Assembly (NCBI RefSeq): GCF_036127095.1
Contig: NZ_CP108006.1
Coordinates: 1,178,001-1,242,000 of the forward strand
Origin: Streptomyces sp. NBC_00335
GTDB lineage: Bacteria; Actinomycetota; Actinomycetes; Streptomycetales; Streptomycetaceae
Direction of reading: 5' to 3'
DNA: 64,000 nt
The position numbers were made by a program, and so were the translations under genes. The notes under the pieces were generated by a model. The model did no database searches. It had not been told where the DNA came from and worked only from the letters and a program-made list of their open reading frames with translations. Below, in pieces: positions 8,416-18,667 of the stretch. Numbering within the stretch: position 1 is the stretch's first letter; each line of letters opens with the position of its first letter.

Positions 8416-8874
8416 GTGCCGATGAGGGATTCCAGAGGAGCCGGTACGTTCCCGGCGACCTCCGCGGAGCTGTCCCGTCTTTTCACCGCCGTGCGGAAGG
8501 GCAAAGTGCTGACCGTCACCGGTCGGTTCCGTGAGCCCCGGAGCCAGTTGGTGCACGAGATCGGGCAACGGCTCTCGTCCAATTTTTACGACGGCGTGGC
8601 CGTGGTGTCCATGGACCGGCGGTTCGGGGTCCGCGACCTGACGGCCGCTCTGGGCTGCGTACCGGGCATGCCGTTCCTGCCGTGCGGTACGTCGAACGCC
8701 ACGTCGTGGCTGGCGGAGCGCGACATGCTGCTCGTCCTCGACGGCTGCGAGCACCTCGCGTCCGAGGCCCTGGACTGGCTGCGCGAACTGCTCGCCGTGG
8801 CCCCCGGGCTGCGGATCCTGGCCGCCGGACGTGACCCGCTGGCCTTCGCGCCGGAGCAGGTGCACCCCCTGTGA
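8416..8874 (+). CDS. Truncated STAND-type NTPase fragment with eroded P-loop
   Basis: The 152 residues align to the first half of the nucleotide-binding domain of large LuxR/SARP-type STAND regulators. The Walker B block is intact (LLVLDGCEHL, about 105-113), as is the RILAAGRDPL sensor segment (133-142). The P-loop position reads TVTGRFREPRSQL instead of TxTGxGGxGKT, so the lysine and threonine for ATP are missing. The protein stops after EQVHPL, where such regulators continue with sensor and HTH regions. GTG 8416 has GGGGGG 4 bp upstream. It could be a relic or a small stand-alone adaptor; no downstream continuation exists before icd. Confidence 0.55.
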   Translation: MPMRDSRGAGTFPATSAELSRLFTAVRKGKVLTVTGRFREPRSQLVHEIGQRLSSNFYDGVAVVSMDRRFGVRDLTAALGCVPGMPFLPCGTSNATSWLAERDMLLVLDGCEHLASEALDWLRELLAVAPGLRILAAGRDPLAFAPEQVHPL

Positions 8875-8887
8875 CCGGACGCGGAAA

Positions 8888-8929
8888 CGGGTTCGCCCCG
8901 GCCGGCGACTGCCGACCGGGGCGCACCCG
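8888..8929 (+). terminator. Terminator hairpin after the STAND fragment
   Basis: CGGGT-tc-GCCCCGG-c-CGGC, loop GACT, then GCCG-a-CCGGGGC-gc-ACCCG forms a long, GC-rich stem starting 14 bp after the stop codon. It sits in the convergent gap before icd. Confidence 0.75.
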
Positions 8930-8968
8930 TTGGAGCGGTGGACCTCGGTCCTGACGGACCTCAGCCCT

Positions 8969-9003
8969 GGCAGGACTCGTTCCTGACGGAACTCAGTCCT
9001 GCC
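8969..9003 (-). terminator. Terminator hairpin downstream of icd
   Basis: A near-perfect long hairpin: GGCAGGACT (8969-8977) pairs with AGTCCTGCC (8995-9003), enclosing GTTCC-tgac-GGAAC. It starts 11 bp beyond the icd stop and, with the hairpin at 8888-8929, closes both converging transcripts. The flanking TCCTGACGGA direct repeats are by-products of this structure. Confidence 0.82.
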
Positions 9004-9013
9004 GTGGCTGAAT

Positions 9014-11284
<2,271 letters not shown>

Positions 11285-11469
11285 TCAAGATATCTCGTGA
11301 TCGGGCCGGTCTGGACAGCCCCCCGGCGCAAGCCCGTACGAGACACACGTCACGCTCGGTGGCCCCGGGACGGCCCGGAGCCGCCGGATCCGGCCGGAAA
11401 CGGCGAAAGCGCCGCCACCGGCTGTTTCCAGCCAGGGCGACGCTCAGGCACTGCCGCTTACGGACCTGC

Positions 11470-11823
11470 TCAGGCGTGGACGGCCTTGGGGCTCGGGCCG
11501 TACTCGTTCGGGTTCGGCTGGCCCTCGGTGGCCGTCAGGACGAGCAGCCAGATGCCGCCGACGAACGGGACGAGGCCGATGAAGTACCACCAGCCGGACT
11601 TGCCGAGGTCGTGGAGCCGACGGACGGTGACCGCGAGGCTCGGCAGGAACGTGGCCAGGACGTACAGGCCGACGAACAGCGGGTAGGTCTCGAGCGCGAA
11701 GTCGATGATCACGAGGACGATCACGATCGGCAGCGAGAGCAGGGTGTACATCCAGTACTCCTGGCGGCGCGCGCGGCCGGAGAAGTCGGCGTACTTCTTC
11801 AGAACGTCGGTGTAGTAGTGCAT
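11470..11823 (-). CDS. DUF805 family membrane protein
   Basis: A 117-residue inner-membrane protein with the DUF805 signature: KKYADFSGRARRQEYWMYTL at the N-terminus, three or four hydrophobic segments (about 26-43, 48-64, 80-100) and the LAVTVRRLHDLGKSGWW motif (about 66-82). The function of DUF805 is unknown; YhaH-type members are small membrane proteins. The ATG at 11823 has GGGGGGA just upstream. It is divergent from the sugar epimerase at 12095, with 271 bp between. Confidence 0.9.
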   Translation of the reverse strand: MHYYTDVLKKYADFSGRARRQEYWMYTLLSLPIVIVLVIIDFALETYPLFVGLYVLATFLPSLAVTVRRLHDLGKSGWWYFIGLVPFVGGIWLLVLTATEGQPNPNEYGPSPKAVHA

Positions 11824-12094
11824 GGGTCCCCCCAGAGAACGGCGTTCCGGCCCGCCCGGACGGAGCAAGCCGGGGCAGAACTTATGCCCCGCTTACGTCG
11901 CGGTCAAGCCAGTTGGCAAGGCATCAAAAGGGTTACCTTTCACCGCTTGGTGACTCAAACACACTGGTACCGGACGTCACTTGGGACCCTCCGCCCCCAT
12001 CTCCTCACCATCCGTGACGAAATGAGCTGACGGAAGTCTTACGGAGGGGCGTGGGAGCCCCCCGCGCTGCCCCGAAGTCCGTAACGTCCCGGTC

Positions 12095-13099
12095 ATGCGC
12101 GTACTCGTCACCGGCGGATCCGGGTTCATCGGCTCCCACATCGTTACCACTCTGCGCCTTCGCGGCCACGATCCCCTCGTCCTGGACCTCGTCCCCCCAG
12201 CGGACGATGCCGAGTTCGTACGGGCCGACGTCCGCGACCCCGAGGCGGTGCGCCGGGCTCTGCGCGGGGTGGACTCCGTCTGCCACCAGGCCGCGATGGT
12301 CGGCCTCGGCAAGGACTTCGCGGACGCCCCGGCGTACGTCTCCCACAACGACCTCGGCACGGCGGTGCTGCTCGCCGCCATGGCGGACGGCGGGATCCGG
12401 GACCTGGTGCTCGCCGGCTCGATGGTGGTCTACGGGGAAGGCCGCTACGAGTGCCCCCGCCACGGGGTGGTCCGCCCGGGTCCGCGCCGCGTCGCCGACC
12501 TGACCGCCGGCCGCTTCGAACCGCGCTGCCCCGTCTGCGACTCGGAGCTGGCGCCGGGGCTGGTCGCCGAGGACGCGCCGACGGACCCGCGCAACGTGTA
12601 CGCGACCACGAAGCTGGCCCAAGAGCACCTGGCGGCCTCCTGGGCACGGTGCGTGGAGGGCCGGGCGGTGTCGCTGCGCTACCACAACGTGTACGGGCCG
12701 GGGATGCCGCGCGACACCCCGTACGCGGGCGTGGCCTCCTTCTTCCGCTCCTCGCTGGCGCGGGGCGAGGCCCCGCAGGTGTACGAGGACGGCGGCCAGC
12801 GGCGGGACTTCGTCCACGTGACGGACGTCGCGCAGGCCAACGCCCTGGCCCTGGAGGCCTCGACACCGCTCGGCGTGTGCACCGCTTACAACACCGGCAG
12901 CGGAACCCCGCACACGGTCGGCGACATGGCCACCGCCCTGGCCACGGCCCACGGCGGCCCCGCCCCGGTGATCACCGGCGAATTCCGCCTCGGCGACGTC
13001 CGCCACATCACGGCCGACTCCCACCGCCTGCGCACGGACCTGGGCTGGCACCCCGAGGTCGAGTTCACCAAGGGCATGACGGACTTCGCCCACGCCTGA
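12095..13099 (+). CDS. NAD-dependent sugar epimerase/dehydratase (dTDP-L-rhamnose 4-epimerase-like)
   Basis: A 334-residue extended short-chain dehydrogenase. The Rossmann motif GGSGFIGS (7-14), substrate serine region (LAGSMVVYGEG) and catalytic YATTK (169-173) are all present. An insert between the S and Y regions carries C120-x2-H123 and C145-x2-C148, a likely zinc ribbon that is seen in a subset of nucleotide-sugar 4-epimerases such as the dTDP-L-rhamnose 4-epimerase (Tyl-like WbiB) group. It probably supplies an activated sugar to the glycosyltransferases that follow. The ATG directly follows GTAACGTCCCGGTC with no clear ribosome site, so a leaderless transcript is possible. Confidence 0.85.
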   Translation: MRVLVTGGSGFIGSHIVTTLRLRGHDPLVLDLVPPADDAEFVRADVRDPEAVRRALRGVDSVCHQAAMVGLGKDFADAPAYVSHNDLGTAVLLAAMADGGIRDLVLAGSMVVYGEGRYECPRHGVVRPGPRRVADLTAGRFEPRCPVCDSELAPGLVAEDAPTDPRNVYATTKLAQEHLAASWARCVEGRAVSLRYHNVYGPGMPRDTPYAGVASFFRSSLARGEAPQVYEDGGQRRDFVHVTDVAQANALALEASTPLGVCTAYNTGSGTPHTVGDMATALATAHGGPAPVITGEFRLGDVRHITADSHRLRTDLGWHPEVEFTKGMTDFAHA

Positions 13100-13106
13100 C
13101 CCCGAT

Positions 13107-13205
13107 CACATCCAGCCCCAGGCCCGCACATCCGGGCCGACGCCGACCACATCCAGCCCCAGGCCCGCACATCCAGGCCGACGCCGGCCACATCCAGCCC
13201 CGCCG
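13107..13205. repeat. 41-bp tandem repeat, about 2.4 copies
   Basis: A unit beginning CACATCCAGCCCC recurs at 13107, 13148 and 13189, a period of 41 bp with only two or three differences; the third copy diverges after CACATCCAGCCCC into the unit described at 13191. It fills the convergent gap between the epimerase and the sensor kinase. Non-coding and spacerless, so not a CRISPR. Confidence 0.8.
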
Positions 13206-13318
13206 GCGTTTGAGGCGCGGGGGTCCGGGGGCTGGTCCCCGGCAACGGCGCCGCGCCCGCCCACGGCGGGAACCACCATCCAGCCCCGCCGGCGTTTGAG
13301 GCGCGGGGGTCCGGGGGC
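13191..13318. repeat. Two copies of a common Streptomyces intergenic repeat
   Basis: The 42-bp sequence starting CATCCAGCCCCGCCGGCGTT and ending GGTCCGGGGGC occurs at 13191-13232 and 13277-13318, 86 bp apart and identical. This GGCGTTTGAGGCGCGGGG-type element is widespread between genes in Streptomyces and behaves like a REP sequence near gene ends. Confidence 0.8.
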
Positions 13319-13335
13319 GGCGCCCCCGGGGACCG
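13309..13335. terminator. Bidirectional terminator between epimerase and sensor kinase
   Basis: GGTCCGGGGGC (13309-13319), loop GG, then GCGCCCCCGGGGACC forms a very strong GC hairpin. It is built from the 3' end of the second repeat copy and lies 18 bp beyond the stop codon of the minus-strand sensor kinase. Confidence 0.75.
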
Positions 13336-13352
13336 GCCCCGGCCGGCTCGGA

Positions 13353-14498
13353 CTAGGCCGGCACCGGCAGGGTCACCTCGAACCGGCACCCTCCGGGAAC
13401 GTTCCGTACCGCCGCCCGCCCCGCATGCGCCTCCACGATGCCCCGCACGATCGCCAGCCCCAGCCCCGCCCCCGCCGGAGGCGCCGGCACCGAGGCCACC
13501 CCCGCCGGAGGCGTCCGCGCAGGGGTGCCCCGCCAGCCCGTGTCGAAGACCCGCGGCAGGTCCTCCGGCGGGATGCCGCCGCAGCCGTCCGTCACGGAGA
13601 CGACCACCGCTCCCCCGTCCGCCCGTACGGACGCCGCGATCGCCACCGTGCCGTCCGCCGGGGTGTGCCGGATCGCGTTGATCAGCAGGTTGGCCAGGAC
13701 CCGGGTCATCTCCTTGCCGTCCACCTCCACCGGCACCCGGTCCACCGCTCCGCCGTCGAGCCGCACCCCGCGCTCCCGCGCCAGCGGGTGCACCCCGGAC
13801 AGTGCGTCGCCGACCAGGTCGTACACGGACATCCGGCTCGGGCTCAGCGCCAGCGCCCCCGCGTGGATGCGGGACAGTTCGAAGAGGTCCCCGACCATGG
13901 AGTTCAGCCGGTCCACCTCGGTGCGGATCTGCCGGTGGTACCGCGCCGGATCCTCCGCCATGCCGTCCTCCAGGGCCTCGGACATCGCCCGCAGCCCCGC
14001 CAGCGGGGTCCGCAGATCGTGCGAGATCCAGGCCACCAGCTCCCGCCGCGAGGTCTCCAGCGCCCGCTCCCGTTCCCGGGACACCGCCAGCTTCTCGCTC
14101 GTCGCCGCCAACTCTCGCGAGAGTGCCGCCAGTTCCGCGGTCGCCAGCCCCGGCGGCGCCGCGAAACTGCCCCCGTCACCGAAGTCCCGCGCGGCCAGGG
14201 ACAGTTCCCGGCTGCGGGCCACCACCCACCGCCCCAGCAGCAGCGCCACGGCCAGCGAGACCACCGCCGCCATCGCCACGACCAGGGTGACCACCCCGAG
14301 GTCGTGCCGGGACAGGAACATCGCCTGGGCCACGGCGAGCGTCCCGGCCAGCATCGCGGTGACCGTCACGGCGGCGATCACGGTCAGGGACACCGCCACC
14401 GACCGGTGCCGCACCAGCCTCAGCACGAGCGCGCCGAGCGCCCCCGCGCACACGGCCCCGCCGAACGCGAACAGCGCGATGAGCAGTATGTCCTTCAT
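13353..14498 (-). CDS. Two-component sensor histidine kinase
   Basis: A 381-residue membrane kinase. Two hydrophobic spans near 4-28 and 36-60, then 67-90, precede a HAMP-like linker and the HisKA box VAWISHDLRTPLAGLR with phospho-acceptor H160. The HATPase region shows the N box LLINAIRHTP and the G boxes VTDGCGGIPPEDL and GAGLGLAIVRGIV; a Pro/Ala-rich insert (TPARTPPAGVASVPAPPAG) splits the two glycine-rich boxes. Its ATG overlaps the response-regulator stop (ATGA at 14495-14498), so the two are co-translated. It has almost no extracytoplasmic loop, which suggests sensing within or at the membrane. Confidence 0.92.
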   Translation of the reverse strand: MKDILLIALFAFGGAVCAGALGALVLRLVRHRSVAVSLTVIAAVTVTAMLAGTLAVAQAMFLSRHDLGVVTLVVAMAAVVSLAVALLLGRWVVARSRELSLAARDFGDGGSFAAPPGLATAELAALSRELAATSEKLAVSRERERALETSRRELVAWISHDLRTPLAGLRAMSEALEDGMAEDPARYHRQIRTEVDRLNSMVGDLFELSRIHAGALALSPSRMSVYDLVGDALSGVHPLARERGVRLDGGAVDRVPVEVDGKEMTRVLANLLINAIRHTPADGTVAIAASVRADGGAVVVSVTDGCGGIPPEDLPRVFDTGWRGTPARTPPAGVASVPAPPAGAGLGLAIVRGIVEAHAGRAAVRNVPGGCRFEVTLPVPA

Positions 14499-15283
14499 GC
14501 CGCGGCCACCTCGCCCGGTTCGAAGCGGTAGCCGACGCCCCACACCGTCTGGATCAGCTGCGGCCGCCCCGGGTCCTCCTCGACCTTGGCGCGCAGGCGG
14601 CGTACGTGCACGGTCACCGTCGACAGGTCCCCGAAGTCCCAGCCCCACACCTCGCGCATCAGCTCCTCCCGCCCGTGCGCCTGGCCCGGATGCCGCAGGA
14701 AGTGTGCGAGCAGGTCGAACTCGCGGACCGTGAGGGCCAGTTCGCGTCCGTCCTTCGCCGCCCGGTGGGTGGCCGGATCGAGCGTGATCCCGGCGCCCGT
14801 GAGCCGGGCCTCCGCCACCCCGGCCCCCGCGCCGGCCGCGGCCCCGGCGGCCGCCGCGCGCCGCAGCACGGAAGTGACCCGCAGGACCAGCTCGCGCGGG
14901 CTGAAGGGTTTCGTGACGTAGTCGTCGGCGCCCAGTTCCAGGCCCGCGATCCGGTCGTCCTCGTCGCCCCGTGCGGTCAGCATGATCACGGGCACCGGGC
15001 CGGTCGCGCGGAGCCTGCGGCACACCTCCAGCCCGTCCAGACCCGGCAGCATGAGGTCCAGTACGACCAGGTCCGGCCGGATCAGAGCGGCGTGGGCGAG
15101 CGCCGCCGGGCCGTCGGCGACGCTCTCCACCGTGTAGCCGGCGCGCCTCAGGTAGCCGGTGACGACCTCCGCGACCGTCGGGTCGTCGTCGACGACCAGG
15201 ATCCGCGCGGGGGCCGGCTCCGCGCCGCCACCACCACCGCCCCCGTTGCCACCACTGCCGCTGCTCACGCCGTCACCGCTCAT
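14495..15283 (-). CDS. Two-component response regulator, OmpR/PhoB type
   Basis: A 262-residue DNA-binding regulator. The receiver domain (about 27-142) has the acidic pair VVDDD, phospho-acceptor D76 (VVLDLMLPG), the T of MLTARGDEDD and K of YVTKPFS. An Ala/Gly-rich linker leads to a winged helix (about 160-258, GREELMREVWGWDFG ... TVTVHVRRLRAKV). The N-terminus has a run of glycines and serines before the receiver; the ATG at 15283 has GGGAGG 9 bp upstream. Paired with the kinase downstream. The shared promoter element 62 bp upstream (15345) is a candidate binding site. Confidence 0.92.
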   Translation of the reverse strand: MSGDGVSSGSGGNGGGGGGGAEPAPARILVVDDDPTVAEVVTGYLRRAGYTVESVADGPAALAHAALIRPDLVVLDLMLPGLDGLEVCRRLRATGPVPVIMLTARGDEDDRIAGLELGADDYVTKPFSPRELVLRVTSVLRRAAAAGAAAGAGAGVAEARLTGAGITLDPATHRAAKDGRELALTVREFDLLAHFLRHPGQAHGREELMREVWGWDFGDLSTVTVHVRRLRAKVEEDPGRPQLIQTVWGVGYRFEPGEVAAA

Positions 15284-15344
15284 ACCGTCCAGCCTCCCAC
15301 CCGCGAGCTCCGGACCGGACCCCTGAACGCGTCCGTGGGGGCGA

Positions 15345-15366
15345 CGTCCGCGTTTCGTAAGGAGTC
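15345..15366 (+). promoter_or_regulatory. Shared promoter element, copy 1 (RR / GT2 divergent promoter)
   Basis: CGTCCGCGTTTCGTAAGG at 15345-15362, followed by A-GTC, is repeated exactly (bar one base in the next four) in reverse orientation at 21296-21317, in the divergent promoter of the Mo-oxidoreductase and GT87 genes. It is 41-62 bp from the two starts here. In a GC-rich genome an 18-bp identity in two promoters of one locus is unlikely by chance. The response regulator encoded next door is the natural candidate to bind it. Confidence 0.7.
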
Positions 15367-15406
15367 CACGGCCCTTTTGCGGGGCCCCGGTTCCTACGGT
15401 GAAACC

Positions 15407-16132
15407 GTGAGCGAAACCGTGACGGTAGACGTCGTACTTCCCTGTCTGAACGAGGCCGAGGCCCTGCCCTGGGTCCTCGCGCGCATTCCGGCCGGCTGGC
15501 GGGCCCTGGTCGTGGACAACGGTTCCACCGACGGCTCCGCCGAGATCGCGCGGGCCCTCGGCGCGACCGTGGTCAGCGAGGCCCGGCGCGGTTTCGGCGC
15601 CGCCTGCCACGCCGGGCTGCTCGCCGCGGAGGCGGACGTCGTCTGCTTCTGCGACTGCGACGCCTCGCTGGACCCCGGGCTGCTGACCGGCTTCGTGGCG
15701 GCCGTCGCCGCGGGCGAGGCCGATCTGGTGCTCGGCCGGCGCCGTCCGCAGGGCCGCGGCGCCTGGCCCGCTCACGCCCGGGCCGGGAACCTGGCGCTGG
15801 CCCGGCTGCTGCGCCGGCGGACCGGGCTGCGGCTGCGCGATCTGGGCCCGATGCGGGCGGCCCGACGGGAGGGTCTGCTCGGGCTGGACCTGTCGGACCG
15901 GCGCTCCGGCTACCCCCTGCAGATGGTGGTCCGGGCCGCGGACGCGGGCTGGCGGATCCGGGAGGTGGACGTGCCGTACCTGCCGCGTTCGGGCAAGTCG
16001 AAGGTGACGGGCACCTGGCGGGGCACCTGGCAGGCGGTGCGCGACATGAGCCGGGTCCTGGCGCAGCCGGCCGCCGGCCGGACCGGCGCGGGCGTGCCCT
16101 CCGGCGGCGCACCCTCCGGCGGTGCGCGATGA
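15407..16132 (+). CDS. Glycosyltransferase family 2
   Basis: A 241-residue cytoplasmic GT-A enzyme: the nucleotide-sugar fold start VDVVLPCLNEAEALPWVL, VDNGSTDGS, and the metal-binding CFCDCDASLDPG are typical of GT2. The acceptor region ends with YLPRSGKSKVTGTWRGTWQA, a motif common to polyprenyl-phosphate and UDP-glucose-type transferases. The GTG at 15407 follows a TACGGT -10 hexamer (15395-15400) by 6 bp, so the transcript is probably leaderless. The stop overlaps the next gene (ATGA), starting a three-gene coupled operon with the DUF2064 protein and the methyltransferase. Confidence 0.9.
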   Translation: MSETVTVDVVLPCLNEAEALPWVLARIPAGWRALVVDNGSTDGSAEIARALGATVVSEARRGFGAACHAGLLAAEADVVCFCDCDASLDPGLLTGFVAAVAAGEADLVLGRRRPQGRGAWPAHARAGNLALARLLRRRTGLRLRDLGPMRAARREGLLGLDLSDRRSGYPLQMVVRAADAGWRIREVDVPYLPRSGKSKVTGTWRGTWQAVRDMSRVLAQPAAGRTGAGVPSGGAPSGGAR

Positions 16133-16755
16133 GCACGACGACCACCCTGCTGGTGATCGCGAAGGAGCCGGTCCCGGGCCGGGTCAAGACCCGGCTCACC
16201 CCGCCCTTCACCCCGGCCGAAGCGGCCGCGCTGGCCGAGGCCGCGCTCGCCGACACCCTCGCCGCCGTGGCCGCGGCCCCCGCGCGGCGCCGGGTCCTGG
16301 TCCTGGAGGGCCGGCCCGGCCCCTGGCTGCCGTCCGGCTTCGAGGTGGTCCCGCAGTGCGCCGGGAGCCTGGACCTGCGGCTCGCCGCCGCGTTCGGGGC
16401 CTGTGACGGCCCGGCCCTGCTGATCGGCATGGACACCCCGCAGGTCACTCCGGAGCTGCTGGACGTCGACTTCTCGGCGTACGGGGCCTGGTTCGGGCCC
16501 GCCGTCGACGGCGGGTTCTGGGCGCTCGGACTGGCCGTCCCGGACCCCGCGCTGCTGCGCGGCGTACCGATGTCGGCCCCCGAGACGGGCGCGGTCCAGT
16601 ACGAACGGCTGCGCGCGGCCGGGCTGCGCACCGGCCGGCTGCCCGTGCTGCGGGACGTCGACACCGCCGAGGACGCGCGTCTGGTCGCCGCCGGGGCCCC
16701 GGCGGGCGCCTTCGCCGCGCGGCTGGCGGACCTCACCCGGCCGGTCCTGCGATGA
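16129..16755 (+). CDS. TIGR04282/DUF2064 family glycosyltransferase-like protein
   Basis: A 208-residue protein related to MobA/CofC-like nucleotidyl and glycosyl transferases. The pattern LLVIAKEPVPGRVKTRLTPP at the N-terminus, LIGMDTPQVTPELL (about 101-114) and the GPAVDGGFWALGL block are the family signature. The biochemical role is not established; members sit next to GT2 enzymes, as here. Its ATG overlaps the GT2 stop and its own stop overlaps the methyltransferase ATG, so the three products are likely made together. Confidence 0.88.
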   Translation: MSTTTTLLVIAKEPVPGRVKTRLTPPFTPAEAAALAEAALADTLAAVAAAPARRRVLVLEGRPGPWLPSGFEVVPQCAGSLDLRLAAAFGACDGPALLIGMDTPQVTPELLDVDFSAYGAWFGPAVDGGFWALGLAVPDPALLRGVPMSAPETGAVQYERLRAAGLRTGRLPVLRDVDTAEDARLVAAGAPAGAFAARLADLTRPVLR

Positions 16756-17453
16756 CCACGCTCACCTCGGGCGGGGCCCGGGCCGGCGGTCCGGTCACCG
16801 CCTGGTCGGCGGACCCGTACACGGTGGCCCTGCGCCGCGGCCGGGGGCCGCTCTACCTGCGGCGGGGCGACGGATGGCTGCTCCCGCTGGACGTGGAGCG
16901 CTGGTGCGAGGCTCCGGACGGCGCCGACCGCACGGTGCTGGGCCGCTGCCGGGGAGCCGTCCTGGACATCGGCTGCGGCCCCGGCCGACTGGTGTCCGCG
17001 CTCGCCGCACGCGGGCACCGGGCCCTGGGCATCGACGTCAGTCCGGAGGCGGTGGCCCGGACCGCCCGCTCGGGCGCCGCGGCCTTGCACCGGTCGGTCT
17101 TCGACACCCTTCCCGGCGAAGGCCGTTGGGACACGGCGCTGCTCATCGACGGGAACATCGGCATCGGCGGCGACCCCGCGGCGCTGCTGCGCCGGACGGC
17201 CGAGGTGCTCGCGGTGACGGGCTCGCTGATCGTGGAGTGCGTCCGGCCGGAGGCCGGCGCCGACCTGGACGAACGCTGCGAGGTCCGGGTGGCCGACGGC
17301 CGCGGCGGCCTCGGGGCGCCCTTCCCCTGGGCCCGCGTCGGCCCGGCGGCCCTGGCCCGGCACGCGGCGGCCACGGACTGGACCCCGGCCGGCCACTGGA
17401 CCGCGGCGGACCGGTCCTTCACCGTACTGACGCGCGGGGGCGCAGCCCCGTAG
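16752..17453 (+). CDS. Class I SAM-dependent methyltransferase
   Basis: A 233-residue Rossmann methyltransferase. Motif I is AVLDIGCGPGRLVSALA (about 69-85), followed by the acidic end of strand 2 in ALGIDVSPEAV and a typical motif near LLIDGNIGIGG. The N-terminus (TAWSADPYTVALRRGRGPLYLR) is shared with methyltransferases of cell-surface glycan loci. Coupled to the DUF2064 gene by an ATGA overlap. It probably modifies the product of the adjoining glycosyltransferases; the acceptor is unknown. Confidence 0.88.
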   Translation: MTTLTSGGARAGGPVTAWSADPYTVALRRGRGPLYLRRGDGWLLPLDVERWCEAPDGADRTVLGRCRGAVLDIGCGPGRLVSALAARGHRALGIDVSPEAVARTARSGAAALHRSVFDTLPGEGRWDTALLIDGNIGIGGDPAALLRRTAEVLAVTGSLIVECVRPEAGADLDERCEVRVADGRGGLGAPFPWARVGPAALARHAAATDWTPAGHWTAADRSFTVLTRGGAAP

Positions 17454-17465
17454 GGCGGTCCGGGG

Positions 17466-18581
17466 TCAGCCCAGTCCGGCGTACGCGGCCATGACGATCT
17501 CCATGCCGCGGTCGTCCTGCTGCCGGTCCCTGTCGATCATCTGGTTCATGACGTAGGCCACCGTCATCCGTGCGTCGGGATCGCTGACCACCAGAGAGCC
17601 GCCCCAGCCGCCCCAGCCGAAGGTGTTGCCGAACTTCCCGAAGCCCGCCGTCCAGCACATGGGCGTACCCAGGACGCGGTCGGGACCGGCGAACACCTCC
17701 TGCCACGCGGGCTCGCACCCCTGGGGGGACAGCAGTCGCACGCCGCCGGCCGTTCCCCGGTTCGCCAGGGCCGACTGGACCAGGGCGACGGAGCGGGCGT
17801 TGCCGAAGCCGTTCACCGCGGGGATCTGCGCGCGGCGCCAGGCCGGGGAGTTGACGTCCCTGCCCCGGACGGCGACGGCTGTGTCCTCGCGGCGTGCACC
17901 GTCCGGTCCGGGCGGCGCGCTGGCGGCGTACGCGTCGGTCAGGGACGGCGGCGGGATCAGCGGTGCGACGCGGTGGTCGTGCTCCGCGGGGAGCCCGATG
18001 TGGAAGTCCGCGCCCAGCGGCCCGGCGACCTCCTGCGCGAAGAACTCGCCGATGCCGAGGCCGGTGACGCGGCGGACGATCTCGCCGACGAGGAACCCGA
18101 AGGTGAGGGCGTGGTAGCCGGCGGCCGTTCCCGGTTCCCATGAGGGCGCCCGCGCGGCCAGCCCCGCCGTCACGGCCTCCCAGTCGTAGAGCTCCTCCAC
18201 CGACCGCAGCCCGGGGAGGTCCGGCAGACCCGCGGTGTGCGAGAGGACGTGCCGTACCAGCACGCCCTCCTTGCCCGCCGCGGCGAACTCGGGCCAGTAG
18301 GCGGCGACCGGCGCGGACAGGTCGAGGAGGCCCCGGTCGGCCAGGATCAGCGCGCACAGGGCCGTCATGTTCTTGGTCGTCGAGTTCACGCAGGTGAGGG
18401 TGGAGCCCTCCCAGTCGGCGGAACGGTCCGCATCGGCGTACCCGCCCCAGAGGTCGACCACCGGCTCGCCGTCGATGAAGACGGCCGCCGAAGCGCCCAC
18501 GTCTTCCTTGGCCAGCAACCCCGCAAGTGCCTCGTGGACCGCGCCGAACTGCGGCTCGCAATATCCCTTAATGTCGTTCAT
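17466..18581 (-). CDS. Serine beta-lactamase-fold hydrolase (class C/EstB-like)
   Basis: A 371-residue penicillin-binding-fold esterase or amidase. The nucleophile motif STTK (S67-K70), the YxA-type tyrosine motif GYHALTFGFLVGEI and the C-terminal WGGWGGS region fit the EstB/beta-lactamase class C family. No signal peptide is visible, so it acts in the cytoplasm, unlike true beta-lactamases. The ATG at 18581 is preferred because conserved sequence starts directly after it. It is divergent from the AraC regulator, with 86 bp between, and convergent with the methyltransferase; it interrupts the glycan locus and probably has nothing to do with it. Confidence 0.9.
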   Translation of the reverse strand: MNDIKGYCEPQFGAVHEALAGLLAKEDVGASAAVFIDGEPVVDLWGGYADADRSADWEGSTLTCVNSTTKNMTALCALILADRGLLDLSAPVAAYWPEFAAAGKEGVLVRHVLSHTAGLPDLPGLRSVEELYDWEAVTAGLAARAPSWEPGTAAGYHALTFGFLVGEIVRRVTGLGIGEFFAQEVAGPLGADFHIGLPAEHDHRVAPLIPPPSLTDAYAASAPPGPDGARREDTAVAVRGRDVNSPAWRRAQIPAVNGFGNARSVALVQSALANRGTAGGVRLLSPQGCEPAWQEVFAGPDRVLGTPMCWTAGFGKFGNTFGWGGWGGSLVVSDPDARMTVAYVMNQMIDRDRQQDDRGMEIVMAAYAGLG

Positions 18582-18667
18582 GGGCGTAAGCCTCGGGCAG
18601 CGCCACGGCTTGCCGCCCGACAATTCCCGCACGGGATGTGTCGGGTGGGCACGGAAGGACGGACAGC

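Noticed and set aside
13107..13335. CRISPR array
   Set aside because: The units are directly tandem without unique spacers, and no cas genes are near.
17466..18581. Antibiotic-resistance beta-lactamase
   Set aside because: No signal peptide and EstB-like motifs; an esterase role is more likely.
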